A stretch of 64,000 nt of DNA from Chryseobacterium sp. Leaf394 (GTDB lineage Bacteria > Bacteroidota > Bacteroidia > Flavobacteriales > Weeksellaceae): the NCBI RefSeq assembly GCF_001424105.1, contig NZ_LMQH01000011.1, forward strand, positions 905,816-969,815, read 5' to 3'. Within the stretch, counting starts at the first letter, position 1, and each line of letters opens with the position of its first letter. Below are positions 34,267 to 43,600 of this stretch, one piece after another. The translations under genes were made by a program, and so were the position numbers. The notes under the pieces are model-generated. The model saw nothing but the letters and a program-made list of their open reading frames with translations. It was not told the DNA's origin and did no database searches.

Positions 34267-35139
34267 ATGAAAAATATATTCGCATTACTTTTATTAATTG
34301 TTTTGTGCTCGGCAAATGCACAAAACTTCAAACCTTACCAATTCTACGACAAAAAAGGAAAAGAAATAAAAACCGAAAAGCTGATTAAAGAATTAGCTGA
34401 ATACGACGTCGTTTTCTTTGGCGAAAATCACAACAATTCCATCAACCACTGGTTGCAACTCAAGATTACCGAAGCATTATTTGAAAAGAAAAATGGGCAG
34501 ATTACTCTCGGTGCCGAAATGTTTGAAAGAGACAACCAGCACCAGTTAGATCAGTATCTAAATGGAAAATTTGATGCGAAGACATTCAAAGACTCGGCGA
34601 GATTATGGAACAACTACGCCACAGATTACAAACCTTTGGTTGATTTTGCAAAAGATAAAAAACTGAAATTCATCGCCACCAATGTTCCGAGAAAGTACGC
34701 TTCCCAAACCTCAAAAGAAGGTCTGGAATCTTTAAATAAATTATCGGCAAAAGAAAAAACCTACATCGCTCAGCTTCCAATTAAAGTCACGCTCGAAACT
34801 CCAGGCTATCCCGAAATGAAAACCATGATGGGCGACCACGCCGACGAAATGAAAGTGATGAATTTCGTCTCAGCACAGGCCATCAAAGACGCCACTATGG
34901 CTGAATCAATTCTGAAAAATTTCCAGTCCGGAAAAACCTTCATCCACTACAACGGAAATTACCACAGCAAAGAATTTGGCGGAATTTACTGGTACATCAA
35001 ACAGAAAAACCCAAACCTGAAAATGGCCGTAATCTCAGTCTTCGAATCAGAGGACCCTGAATTAAAAGTTCCTCAGAAAGATTATATTCCGACAGATTTT
35101 AATCTCATTATTCCGGAGGATATGACGAAAACTTACTGA
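34267..35139 (+). CDS. chaN: ChaN-family haem-binding protein
   Basis: A 290-residue exported protein (signal peptide about 1-19, ending ANAQ) of the ChaN/DUF399 family. Key blocks are DVVFFGENHNNSINHWLQL, ITLGAEMFERDNQHQLDQYL and the C-terminal FIHYNGNYHSKEFGG. Known ChaN proteins are iron-regulated and bind two stacked haems at the cell surface; unlike those, this one has no obvious lipobox Cys. Its place after the hmu/hemS operon supports a haem-related role. The -7 box is not obvious; AATATTTG near 34232 is a one-mismatch candidate. Confidence 0.88.
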   Translation: MKNIFALLLLIVLCSANAQNFKPYQFYDKKGKEIKTEKLIKELAEYDVVFFGENHNNSINHWLQLKITEALFEKKNGQITLGAEMFERDNQHQLDQYLNGKFDAKTFKDSARLWNNYATDYKPLVDFAKDKKLKFIATNVPRKYASQTSKEGLESLNKLSAKEKTYIAQLPIKVTLETPGYPEMKTMMGDHADEMKVMNFVSAQAIKDATMAESILKNFQSGKTFIHYNGNYHSKEFGGIYWYIKQKNPNLKMAVISVFESEDPELKVPQKDYIPTDFNLIIPEDMTKTY

Positions 35140-35144
35140 AAAAA

Positions 35145-35467
35145 GAGCCAAGGCAAAAGTAAAAAGAGCCAAGTATATCGCATAAAATTAAGCAAATAAG
35201 TTCTGTGAAAATCTGTGAAATCTGTGAGAAATAAAATAATGCACAAAGTTTGTCATTCATTAGGCATCCTTGTGTTTTACAATATGAAAGATCCAACACA
35301 AAAGTAAAAAGTGCCAGGTGGAAATGTCGCACAGATTCCACAGATTCCACAGTTTAGATCTGCTCAATTTGCAGAATCTGCGCGAGATAAAAGTAAGCAC
35401 AAAGTTTGTCATTTCAAAAGAATCTTGATATAGATCTGAAGTTTAGATCTTTTCCGGATGACAAACT
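35145..35467. repeat. Repeat-rich 373-bp gap between chaN and the deformylase-like gene
   Basis: The gap contains a 21-nt-spaced pair of GAGCCAAG (35145 and 35166), a second type of repeat GCACAAAGTTTGTCATT (35241 and about 35397), a small ATTCCACAG duplication near 35336-35352, and a hairpin whose 10-bp ends AGTTTGTCAT (35403-35412) and ATGACAAACT (35458-35467) pair perfectly. No gene is seen. Confidence 0.65.
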
Positions 35468-35488
35468 CTGCGTTTAAAAAACATGCCC

Positions 35489-35496
35489 TATCTTTG
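35489..35496 (+). promoter_or_regulatory. -7 box of the deformylase-like gene
   Basis: TATCTTTG matches TAnnTTTG and lies 16 nt before the ATG at 35513. Confidence 0.6.
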
Positions 35497-35512
35497 CTCA
35501 ACATTCCAATAA

Positions 35513-36142
35513 ATGAAAAAAATATCTCTGCTCTTCGTTCTGCTCATCAGTTTTATCAACGCCCAGAAATTCACTTCTGATGAACTGAAAATCATCAATC
35601 AGGGCGACATTACGACTGCTTTACCGATTTATCAGACGACAGAAAATCATCAGCATCAAACGTTGCTAAGCATTTCATCAGACATCAATCCGCTCGATAA
35701 AAACACAGCAGTTTTGGTCAGCAGAATGAAAGCGTCGCTACAGTCAACCGACGGTGGAGTAGGCATTGCCGCACCTCAGGTGGGTATCAACAGAAAAGTA
35801 ATCTGGGTGCAGCGTTTCGACAAAGAAGGCGAGCCTTTAGAGTACTTTCTCAATCCGCTCATCACATGGAAATCAGAATTACAGAATCTCGGTCCGGAAG
35901 GAGATCTCTCCATCCCCGATTTTTACGGTCAGTTTTACCGAAGCAAAGTTATCCAGCTGGAATATGTTGATTTAAAAGGTCAGAAATATACAGAAATAGT
36001 CGAAGGTTTCACAGCCGTCATCTTCCAACACGAAATCGACCATCTTTTCGGAATTTTAATTTCAGATAAAAATGAGAAAGAAAAGAAGGATGCTTATTTG
36101 AAAGTCGATGCGTTTAAGAAGAGTAATTCTTTAGTTGAATGA
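35513..36142 (+). CDS. Exported peptide-deformylase-like protein with Asp in place of the metal-binding Cys
   Basis: A 209-residue protein of the peptide deformylase fold with an N-terminal signal peptide (MKKISLLFVLLISFINAQ). Motif 1 is GVGIAAPQ (82-89) and motif 3 is HEIDH (173-177), both intact. Motif 2, normally EGCLS, reads EGDLS (129-133), so the Cys metal ligand is Asp131. Ordinary deformylase acts on nascent chains in the cytoplasm, so an exported, Cys-less member probably does something else: a different amidase, or a metal-binding but inactive form. No lipobox is visible. It stands alone with its own promoter. Confidence 0.88.
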   Translation: MKKISLLFVLLISFINAQKFTSDELKIINQGDITTALPIYQTTENHQHQTLLSISSDINPLDKNTAVLVSRMKASLQSTDGGVGIAAPQVGINRKVIWVQRFDKEGEPLEYFLNPLITWKSELQNLGPEGDLSIPDFYGQFYRSKVIQLEYVDLKGQKYTEIVEGFTAVIFQHEIDHLFGILISDKNEKEKKDAYLKVDAFKKSNSLVE

Positions 36143-36152
36143 TTGTAAAAAA

Positions 36153-37040
36153 TTACTTTAATCTAAATTTTGTAGAGAAGAAATTTCCATTCAGATTACA
36201 TTTTGATGAAGTTCCTAATTTTCCAGTACTACTATTCTTACCGATTTTAGTAAAATGGAAATCATAGTTACAATTATTTAAATCTTGTTGTGGATAAATC
36301 TTCATTTCCATAAAGATACCATGTTGAGTACCTTTATCCAATTGTATTTCATATTCGTACAACATGGCTTCTTCGTCAGGAACCTCAAGAATTAACGTGG
36401 GGTCACGATATGTTTTTTCAGTGTAGTTTATAACCTTCAATGATATAGGTTTATCAGTAAAATAAAATTTATATTTTTTTGGAATTAGATTTATCAGTTG
36501 ATTTTTTGTAGTGTTGAAGTGTCCTGAAAAATGCAATTTGCTCGAAATAAAAATATTAATCCTCTCATTATCTTGATTGAGATTGTCGGAGAATTCTAAA
36601 AATTGCTCTTTTGTTGATACATATTCATCATCATAATCTTCCATTAAAAACTGCTTGTCTTTGTATTGTAAGATATAATAATTGATTTCTCTCTTTGTCC
36701 CATCATTATATTTTTCGGTTTTAATAATGTTTTTTTTGACATCAATCAGCTCATCTCCCAGAGTTAATGAATCTTTGTAAAAAGGAACTTTTGAAACAAT
36801 AAAATCTGCGTAATTTAAAAGAATGGTTTTTTCTGATTGAAAATAAGTACCATTACTTTCTATCAATGTATATTCAGAATCCATACAGGCAGCACTCAAA
36901 GATTTGTACTTGAATGTTTTGTCAGAATTTAATTGTAAATATTGTTTGTAATTAAAACCATCTCCTTCATAAATAATTTGAGAAGAAAAATAAGGACATA
37001 TTGCAATAAAAAATAATAATAACAGAGAGTTACGCATCAA
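36153..37040 (-). CDS. Exported hypothetical protein
   Basis: A 295-residue protein with a signal peptide (about 1-20, MMRNSLLLLFFIAICPYFSS). The first half resembles small beta-rich domains with NSDKTFKYKSLSAAC and ESNGTYFQSEKTILLNYADF, common in exported Bacteroidota proteins of unknown role. The second half is also strand-rich (LILEVPDEEAMLYEYEIQLD). I recognise no domain. It converges on the deformylase-like gene with a 10-bp gap and no clear terminator. Confidence 0.75.
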   Translation of the reverse strand: MMRNSLLLLFFIAICPYFSSQIIYEGDGFNYKQYLQLNSDKTFKYKSLSAACMDSEYTLIESNGTYFQSEKTILLNYADFIVSKVPFYKDSLTLGDELIDVKKNIIKTEKYNDGTKREINYYILQYKDKQFLMEDYDDEYVSTKEQFLEFSDNLNQDNERINIFISSKLHFSGHFNTTKNQLINLIPKKYKFYFTDKPISLKVINYTEKTYRDPTLILEVPDEEAMLYEYEIQLDKGTQHGIFMEMKIYPQQDLNNCNYDFHFTKIGKNSSTGKLGTSSKCNLNGNFFSTKFRLK

Positions 37041-37162
37041 ATAATAATTTAATTATCAATATAAATATTCAGCATTGCAAAGTTTTATTCTTTTTCAATA
37101 TTAATAAAAAAAAACGAATCAAAAAGATTCATCTGATATTTAGTAATTTTTTTTAAAACAAG

Positions 37163-37540
37163 TTACTCGGGAGAACTGGGCTTTTCTCCATACAAACTCG
37201 TCCTGTAATTAATCCCCCAATTCGCCACTTCATCAATAATCGGAGCCAAAGTTTTACCAAACTCGGTGATTTCGTATTCTACAGTTACAGGTTTTGTGTC
37301 GAGAACTTCCCGTGTGATCAAATGATTCATTTCCAGATCCTGAAGTTCTTTCGAAAGCATCTTTGCGCCTATACCATCAACTTCGCGGAGCAGATCCATA
37401 AATCTCATTTTATTGCTCTGAAGAAGCGTCCCCACAATATGAAATTTCCACTTTCCTGAAAGCAGTTCTACAGTATCTTTTATCGCATTCATCCGGTGTT
37501 TGCAGATGGCATTGTTGTTTACGGTTGAAATTTTTTTCAT
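37163..37540 (-). CDS. HxlR-family transcriptional regulator
   Basis: A 125-residue MarR-like winged-helix protein. The HxlR signature is clear: CKHRMNAIKDTVELLSGKWKFHIVGTLL with the single Cys13, then RFMDLLREVDGIGAKMLSKELQDLE and the wing VEYEITEFGKTL. HxlR proteins often sense electrophiles or oxidants through that cysteine. It diverges from a DsbA-family thiol oxidoreductase gene, and tandem palindromes lie between the two, so it most likely controls that gene and itself. Confidence 0.93.
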   Translation of the reverse strand: MKKISTVNNNAICKHRMNAIKDTVELLSGKWKFHIVGTLLQSNKMRFMDLLREVDGIGAKMLSKELQDLEMNHLITREVLDTKPVTVEYEITEFGKTLAPIIDEVANWGINYRTSLYGEKPSSPE

Positions 37541-37558
37541 TTTGTTTTAGTTAGGATG

Positions 37559-37654
37559 CAAAGATAGTAATTTTCAGATAGGTAGTTTCCTCAAGGAAAC
37601 CGGTTTCCAAAATGAAACCCATGGTATTTTAAATTCACCAAAGTTTTAGCTTTG
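37559..37654. promoter_or_regulatory. Divergent HxlR/DsbA promoter region with tandem palindromes
   Basis: On the minus strand TATCTTTG (37559-37566) is the -7 box of hxlR; on the plus strand TAGCTTTG (37647-37654) is that of the DsbA-family gene. Between them are two palindromes: GTTTCCT-CA-AGGAAAC (37585-37600, perfect) and GGTTTC-6 nt-GAAACC (37602-37619). These are the natural HxlR operators. Confidence 0.7.
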
Positions 37655-37674
37655 CTGAAGAAAGAAAATTTCTC

Positions 37675-38676
37675 ATGAGATTTTATAGAAATTTGATCAT
37701 CTGCAGCCTGAGTGTTTTATCGCTGTCCTGTAGTGGTCAGACCGACAAAAAAAAGAATAAGAAAATGAGTACACAGACCACCAACCCTTTACTTTGTGAT
37801 CCTGAAACAGGCATTTGCGGAGTTCCGGGAAGTGAAGAAAACGGTTCAGTAACTGTTGATACAACCGAAAAATCTGTGAAAGTAATCTATTTTACAGATC
37901 CTATTTGTTCGTCTTGCTGGGGAATCGAGCCTCAGTTGAGAAAAATGAAACTCGAATACGGAAATGAAATCGATGTAGAGTACCATATGGGCGGACTTTT
38001 GCCAGACTGGAGCTACAACAGTGGAGGCATCAGCAAACCGTCTGATGTTGCCCACCATTGGGATGAGGTAAGCGGTTACTACGACATGCCGATTGATGGC
38101 GATGTATGGTTGCAGGATCCATTAGATTCTTCGTATCCACCGTCGATTGCGTTCAAAGCTGCCCAGTTGCAGAATGAAGAAAAAGCGATACTTTTTATGA
38201 GAGAACTGAGAGAATTGGTTTTCCTTAAAAAGAAAAATATCGCAAAATGGGAAAACATGGCGCTGGCCGCTGAGAAAGTGGGTCTTGACGTCACTCAGCT
38301 GAAATCAGATTTCGAAGGTAAAGCAAAAACTTTATTTGAAAATGATCTGAAAATGGCGAGAGAATTTGGCGTAAGAGGATTTCCTACTATTTTCTTTGTT
38401 AATAATAAAGGTGAAAAGCAAATGGTTTATGGTTCAAAACCTTATCCATTTTACGAAACAGCGATTCTTACAGTAAATCCAAAGGCTGAAAAATCAGAAT
38501 TTGCAAAAGACTGGGAATCTCTATTCAAAAAATACAGTTCACTGACTGCAAAAGAATTCACAGAACTCTCCGGAAACGGCAGAAAGGAAAGTGAAAAAAT
38601 GCTCAACGAATTAGCCTCTCAGGGTAAACTTGAGAAAACGACCACAAAAAATGGCTCTTTGTGGACTAAAAAATAA
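37675..38676 (+). CDS. DsbA-family (FrnE/SpxH-like) lipoprotein thiol oxidoreductase
   Basis: A 333-residue thioredoxin-fold protein of the DsbA/FrnE type. The N-terminus looks like a lipoprotein signal (LSLSC, Cys19), although an internal Met31 could start a cytoplasmic form. The active site is CSSC (78-81) in TDPICSSCWGIEPQLRK, and the cis-Pro loop is GFPTIFF. A CDPETGICG segment (41-49) just before the domain adds two Cys. The last 70 residues form an extra helical tail. The gene is probably regulated by the divergent HxlR protein as part of a thiol or oxidant response. Confidence 0.88.
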   Translation: MRFYRNLIICSLSVLSLSCSGQTDKKKNKKMSTQTTNPLLCDPETGICGVPGSEENGSVTVDTTEKSVKVIYFTDPICSSCWGIEPQLRKMKLEYGNEIDVEYHMGGLLPDWSYNSGGISKPSDVAHHWDEVSGYYDMPIDGDVWLQDPLDSSYPPSIAFKAAQLQNEEKAILFMRELRELVFLKKKNIAKWENMALAAEKVGLDVTQLKSDFEGKAKTLFENDLKMAREFGVRGFPTIFFVNNKGEKQMVYGSKPYPFYETAILTVNPKAEKSEFAKDWESLFKKYSSLTAKEFTELSGNGRKESEKMLNELASQGKLEKTTTKNGSLWTKK

Positions 38677-38720
38677 CCAAACATTTTTATATACTTTTTC
38701 TAAAGAACATTCATTTCTAG

Positions 38721-38753
38721 ATCGTTGCAGATTTTCTGCAACGATTTTTTTTT
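38721..38753 (+). terminator. Strong rho-independent terminator
   Basis: ATCGTTGCAGA (38721-38731) and TCTGCAACGAT (38735-38745) form a perfect 11-bp stem with a 3-nt loop, followed by T9, after the DsbA-family gene. The remaining 240 bp to purB hold only the purB promoter. Confidence 0.92.
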
Positions 38754-38964
38754 ATTTAAAAATTTTACAGACCGACCGTTTTGCCATAAAAAAAGGTTTA
38801 ATTTGGCGAAAATGCTTGGGATCAATGCGGCTTGTTTAGTAATAAAAATTCTTTAAAAATTTTGAATTGGTAATTTTTAAAAATCAGATATTAATTCATT
38901 TTACTGTTTAAAAGACTGCGATTTGAAGATTTTAAAACCGCTTTTAATTCTCATCAAAAAATCT

Positions 38965-38972
38965 TACTTTTG
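38965..38972 (+). promoter_or_regulatory. -7 box of purB
   Basis: TACTTTTG matches TAnnTTTG and lies 27 nt before the purB ATG at 39000; it overlaps a TTG that could extend the frame, arguing for the ATG. Confidence 0.6.
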
Positions 38973-38999
38973 CATATCTATAAAAAAGTAAAAGAAAGA

Positions 39000-40427
39000 A
39001 TGAATTCCTACAAAAATCCATTGGAAGAGCGCTACTCCAGCGAAGAAATGTTGTTTAACTTTTCTCACAACAACAAATTCCAGAATTGGAGAAAGCTTTG
39101 GATCGCTTTGGCTGAGATTGAAAAAGACTTGGGTCTGGACATCACAGACGAGCAAATTGCAGAGTTGAAAGCCAATGTTGACAATATCGATTACGATAAA
39201 GCGGCAGAGTATGAGAAAAAATTCCGTCATGATGTGATGGCTCACGTTCACGCTTACGGTGATGTGGCGCCTTCTGCAAAAGGAATTATTCACCTGGGAG
39301 CAACTTCAGCGTTTGTAGGAGACAATACAGATTTAATTCAGATCCGTGACGGACTTTTAATTTTAAAGAAAAAGTTGGTAAACGTAATGAAAAATCTTGC
39401 TGATTTTTCAATTCAGTATAAAGATCTACCAACTTTAGGATTTACTCATTTCCAACCGGCTCAGTTGACGACTGTTGGAAAAAGAGCTACACTTTGGTTA
39501 CAAAGTTTGGTTCTTGACATCGAAGAACTTGATTTCTTCTTAGAAACGCTACGTTTCAGAGGAGTAAAAGGAACAACCGGAACAGCAGCAAGTTTCCTGG
39601 AGCTTTTCAATGGAGATTATTCTAAAGTGAAACATTTAGATAAAGAATTGTCAAAAAGATTCGGTTTCGAAAAAGTTTTCGGAGTTTCGGGTCAGACTTA
39701 TGACAGAAAAATTGATGCAAAAGTGGTGGCTTTATTAGGAAATATCGCACAGTCTGCACATAAATTCACCAACGATTTACGTTTGCTTCAAAATCTGAAA
39801 GAAGTTGAAGAACCATTTGAGAAAAACCAAATTGGTTCATCTGCAATGGCTTACAAACGTAACCCGATGAGAAGCGAAAGAATCGGAGCACTGGCAAAAT
39901 ATGTAATGTCATTGACGACAAGTTCTGCAATGGTAGCTTCAACGCAATGGTTCGAAAGAACACTGGACGATTCTGCAAATAAGAGATTAACGATTCCTCA
40001 GGCGTTTTTAGCGATTGATGCAATCTTATTGATCTGGAATAACATCATGAACGGAATTGTGGTGTACCCGAACAGAATCAACAAACATATTATGGAAGAA
40101 CTTCCTTTCATGGCGACGGAATACATCATCATGGAAGAAGTGAAAGCTGGTGGCGACCGTCAGGAAATCCACGAAGTAATAAGAGTTCACTCAATGGAAG
40201 CCTCCAAGCAGGTAAAAGAAGAAGGTAAGGAAAATGATTTGATCGAAAGAATCTTAAACGATGATTCTCTGAAGCTTGATAAATCTAAACTGAAAGAAGT
40301 TCTTGATCCTAAAAACTTCATAGGTTTTGCACCAATTCAGACTGAAGAATTCATCGCAAATGAAGTTCAGCCGATTATTGATGCCAACAAAGACCTTATA
40401 GGTTTGGAGGCTGATCTTAAAGTATAA
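39000..40427 (+). CDS. purB: Adenylosuccinate lyase
   Basis: A 475-residue enzyme of the fumarase/aspartase superfamily acting twice in purine synthesis (SAICAR to AICAR, and adenylosuccinate to AMP). The signature loop is SSAMAYKRNPMRSERIGALA, and the catalytic His regions are MAHVHAYGD, LGATSAFVGDN and GFTHFQPAQLTT. I used the ATG at 39000, since an upstream TTG lies within the -7 box. It is the cytoplasmic partner in purine synthesis of purL, which begins 218 bp later. Confidence 0.97.
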   Translation: MNSYKNPLEERYSSEEMLFNFSHNNKFQNWRKLWIALAEIEKDLGLDITDEQIAELKANVDNIDYDKAAEYEKKFRHDVMAHVHAYGDVAPSAKGIIHLGATSAFVGDNTDLIQIRDGLLILKKKLVNVMKNLADFSIQYKDLPTLGFTHFQPAQLTTVGKRATLWLQSLVLDIEELDFFLETLRFRGVKGTTGTAASFLELFNGDYSKVKHLDKELSKRFGFEKVFGVSGQTYDRKIDAKVVALLGNIAQSAHKFTNDLRLLQNLKEVEEPFEKNQIGSSAMAYKRNPMRSERIGALAKYVMSLTTSSAMVASTQWFERTLDDSANKRLTIPQAFLAIDAILLIWNNIMNGIVVYPNRINKHIMEELPFMATEYIIMEEVKAGGDRQEIHEVIRVHSMEASKQVKEEGKENDLIERILNDDSLKLDKSKLKEVLDPKNFIGFAPIQTEEFIANEVQPIIDANKDLIGLEADLKV

Positions 40428-40434
40428 ATATTGT

Positions 40435-40458
40435 GCAGTCTTTTGGGCTGCATTTTTT
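40435..40458 (+). terminator. Terminator of purB
   Basis: GCAGTC (40435-40440) and GGCTGC (40446-40451) pair around a TTTTG loop, followed by TTTTTT, 7 nt after the stop. Confidence 0.75.
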
Positions 40459-40543
40459 ACTTTGTTCAATTAATGATTTGAATAAAGTATTGATGATTGA
40501 AATTTAATTATTTGGGCAGCTTAATTCGATTGGAATTTATCCT

Positions 40544-40561
40544 GAGCTTGTCGAAGGGCTC
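40544..40561. repeat. Short palindromic repeat GAGC...GCTC between purB and purL
   Basis: GAGCTTGTCGAAGGGCTC has outer arms GAGC/GCTC and an inner near-palindrome TTGTCGAA. The word CTGAGCTTGTCGAAGG is one I know as a dispersed intergenic repeat in many unrelated bacteria. Only one copy is in this window. Confidence 0.55.
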
Positions 40562-40645
40562 TCGTTAAATCCGGGCTGCAAAGATTCACTGCCATAATAA
40601 ATTTCAGGAAAAATTCAAATAAATCTAATAAATATCCGACATCTA

Positions 40646-43600
40646 ATGTCTCAAAACAAAAGAATTTTCGTAGAAAAAAGAGGAATTTTCGATGTAGAAA
40701 GTCCAAAAATTTTTGATGAAGTAAAAGCGGTGGTTCCGTCTGTCCAAAGTGTAAAAGTGTACAATGTGTACGATATTTTTGGATTAAATGACGGTGAATT
40801 CGAAAAAGTGGTCAACAGCACATTTGTGGATCCTGTTACCGATATTTTAATCGAGGAAAATCCTGCAGTAGGAGTTTATTTCGCATTGGAATTTTTACCC
40901 GGACAATACGATCAGCGTGCAGATTCTGCGCAGCAGTGTATCGCTTTACTGACTGGAAATGAGAAATCAAAAGTAAGAAGCGGTAAGCTTATGCAGTTTG
41001 AAGGCATTTCAGAAGCTGATTTGGTGAAAATCAAGGATCTTTTGATCAATAAAGTGGAGTCTCAGGAAAAAGATTTAGCAACACTGAATATTCCTGCAGA
41101 AGAAACGCCTTCAAAAGTGATTGTTCACGAAGGTTTTATCAATTTTGATGATGCTCAGTTGGAAGAATTCTTTAATTCTCACGGCTTTGCATTGGGATTG
41201 GATGATTTGAAATTCATTCAGGAATACTTTAAAACTGAACAGAGAAATCCAACAGAAACTGAACTGAAAGTTTTAGATACATACTGGAGTGACCACTGCC
41301 GTCACACAACATTCGAAACAGAGCTGTCAAACATTGAATTTGAAGGTCAGTTTAAACATACATTGGAAACTATTTTCAATGATTACATCGAAAAAAGAAA
41401 ATTCTTAGGACGCGAATTGAAACCAATTTCTTTAATGGATTTGGCGACCGTTTGCGGAAGGTATTTCCATAAAACAGGCAATCTGGAGAACTTGGTGGTT
41501 TCTGACGAAATCAACGCCTGTACCATCCAGATCGAAGCTGAGTACGACGGTAAAAAAGAACCGTGGTATTTATTATTCAAAAACGAAACACACAATCACC
41601 CGACAGAAATTGAACCTTTTGGAGGTGCTTCAACGTGTTTAGGTGGGGCAATCAGAGATCCTTTGTCCGGACGTTCATTCGTTTTTCAGGCTATGAGATT
41701 GACGGGTGCTGCTGATGTTTTAGAACCTGTAAGTCACACATTGCCAGGGAAATTACCTCAAAAAACAATCACAAAACAGGCGGCAAACGGTTATTCTTCT
41801 TACGGTAACCAAATCGGTTTAGCGACTACAATGGTTTCTGAAATCTACGATGAAGGCTACAAAGCAAAAAGAATGGAAGTTGGTTTTGTTACCGGCGCCG
41901 TTCCTGTGGATTGGGTAAGACGTGAAAAGCCTGAAGCTGGTGATTCGATCATCATTTTAGGTGGTGCGACTGGTCGTGACGGTGTTGGTGGAGCAAGCGG
42001 AAGTTCGAAAGAACAGGACGAAACTTCTATCCACACAATGAGTTCTGAAGTTCAGAAAGGAAACGCCGTAGAAGAACGTAAAATCCAGAGATTATTCAGA
42101 AATCCGGAAGTGACGAGACTGATTAAGAAATCAAACGATTTTGGAGCGGGTGGAGTTTCTGTAGCCATTGGTGAAATCGCTGATTCTTTGGAGGTTAATC
42201 TGGATGTTTTGCCTTTAAAATACGAAGGTCTGAACGGAACCGAGCTTGCCATTTCTGAATCTCAGGAGAGAATGGCGGTTGTGGTTGAGCCAAAAGATAA
42301 AGACCAATTCATCAGATTCTGTGAAGCTGAAAACATTGTGGCTGTGGAAGTTGCAAAGGTGACAGATTCAGGGAGAATGCAGATGTTCTGGAAAGGAGAT
42401 AAAATTGTTGATCTTTCAAGAGAATTTTTGGATACCAACGGATGTTCAAAAAGTCAGGAAGTTAAGATCACGCATCTTAATGAATTAAAAGAAGAAACTG
42501 AGGTTTTCACCGAAGAAAACTTCTTGAAAATTCTTGCAGATAAAAATGTTGCCTCTCAAAAAGGTTTATTGGAGATGTTTGATTCATCAATTGGTGCGAC
42601 TACCGTTGCGATGCCTTTAGGTGGGAAATATCAGCAGACATTAATGGAAGGAAGTGCTCAGACATTACCTATTTTAGGAGCAAAAGATATTGAAACCGTT
42701 TCCTTTGCAAGTTGTGGATTTGATGCTGAAATTTCAAAGCAAAACTCGTTATTGGGAGCTTCATATGCAGTCGTTGAAAGTGTAGCGAAGATCGTTGCGA
42801 TGGGTGGCGATTATAAGAATATAAGATTAAGTTTTCAGGAATATTTTGAGAAATTAGGTCAAAATGCTGAAAAATGGGGCAAGCCTTTGGCTTCACTTTT
42901 AGGAGCTTACGATGCGCAGATTAACCTAGGTTTGGCGGCCATTGGAGGTAAGGATTCAATGAGTGGAACGTATCAGGATTTGAATGTTCCGCCAACGTTG
43001 ATTTCATTCGCTTGTGCTAACGGTGAGAAGAAGAATGTGATATCTCCGGAATTTAAACAGGCAGGAAATAAACTGTATTTTTTCAACCATATTCCACAGG
43101 AAAATGGACTTCCAAACTATGAAAATCTGAAGACAGTTTTTGAATTGATTTTCGACAATATCAAGGCTGGAAAAATCGTTTCAGTGAAGACTGTGAAAGA
43201 AGGTGGTGTTGCTGTTGCCTTAGCAAAAATGAGTTTTGGGAACAGATTGGGAGCTGACATAACTGTTGCTGATGAGAACATTTTACTGGCAAAAAATATC
43301 GGAAGTTTGATCATTGAATCAAGTGAAGAATTAAGTTCTGTTGATCTTCAATTAATTGGTGAAGTTGAAAATTCAAATATTCTCAAAATCAGTGGTTTGA
43401 ATTTTGAAATAGAAAAATTACTTGAAGCGAATACAAATACCTTTGAGAACCTTTTCTCAACAGTTGAAAAAGAAAAAATAACGGTTGAATTAGATTCAAA
43501 TCTGAACTCAGTCAACCCACGTAATATTGTCATTAAAAAACACGGAATTGCTCAGCCGAGAGTTTTCGCACCGGTTTTCCCGGGAACAAATTGCGAATAC

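Noticed and set aside
40544..40561. tRNA or riboswitch between purB and purL
   Set aside because: The gap has no cloverleaf or known purine riboswitch pattern; only a terminator and a short palindrome are visible.
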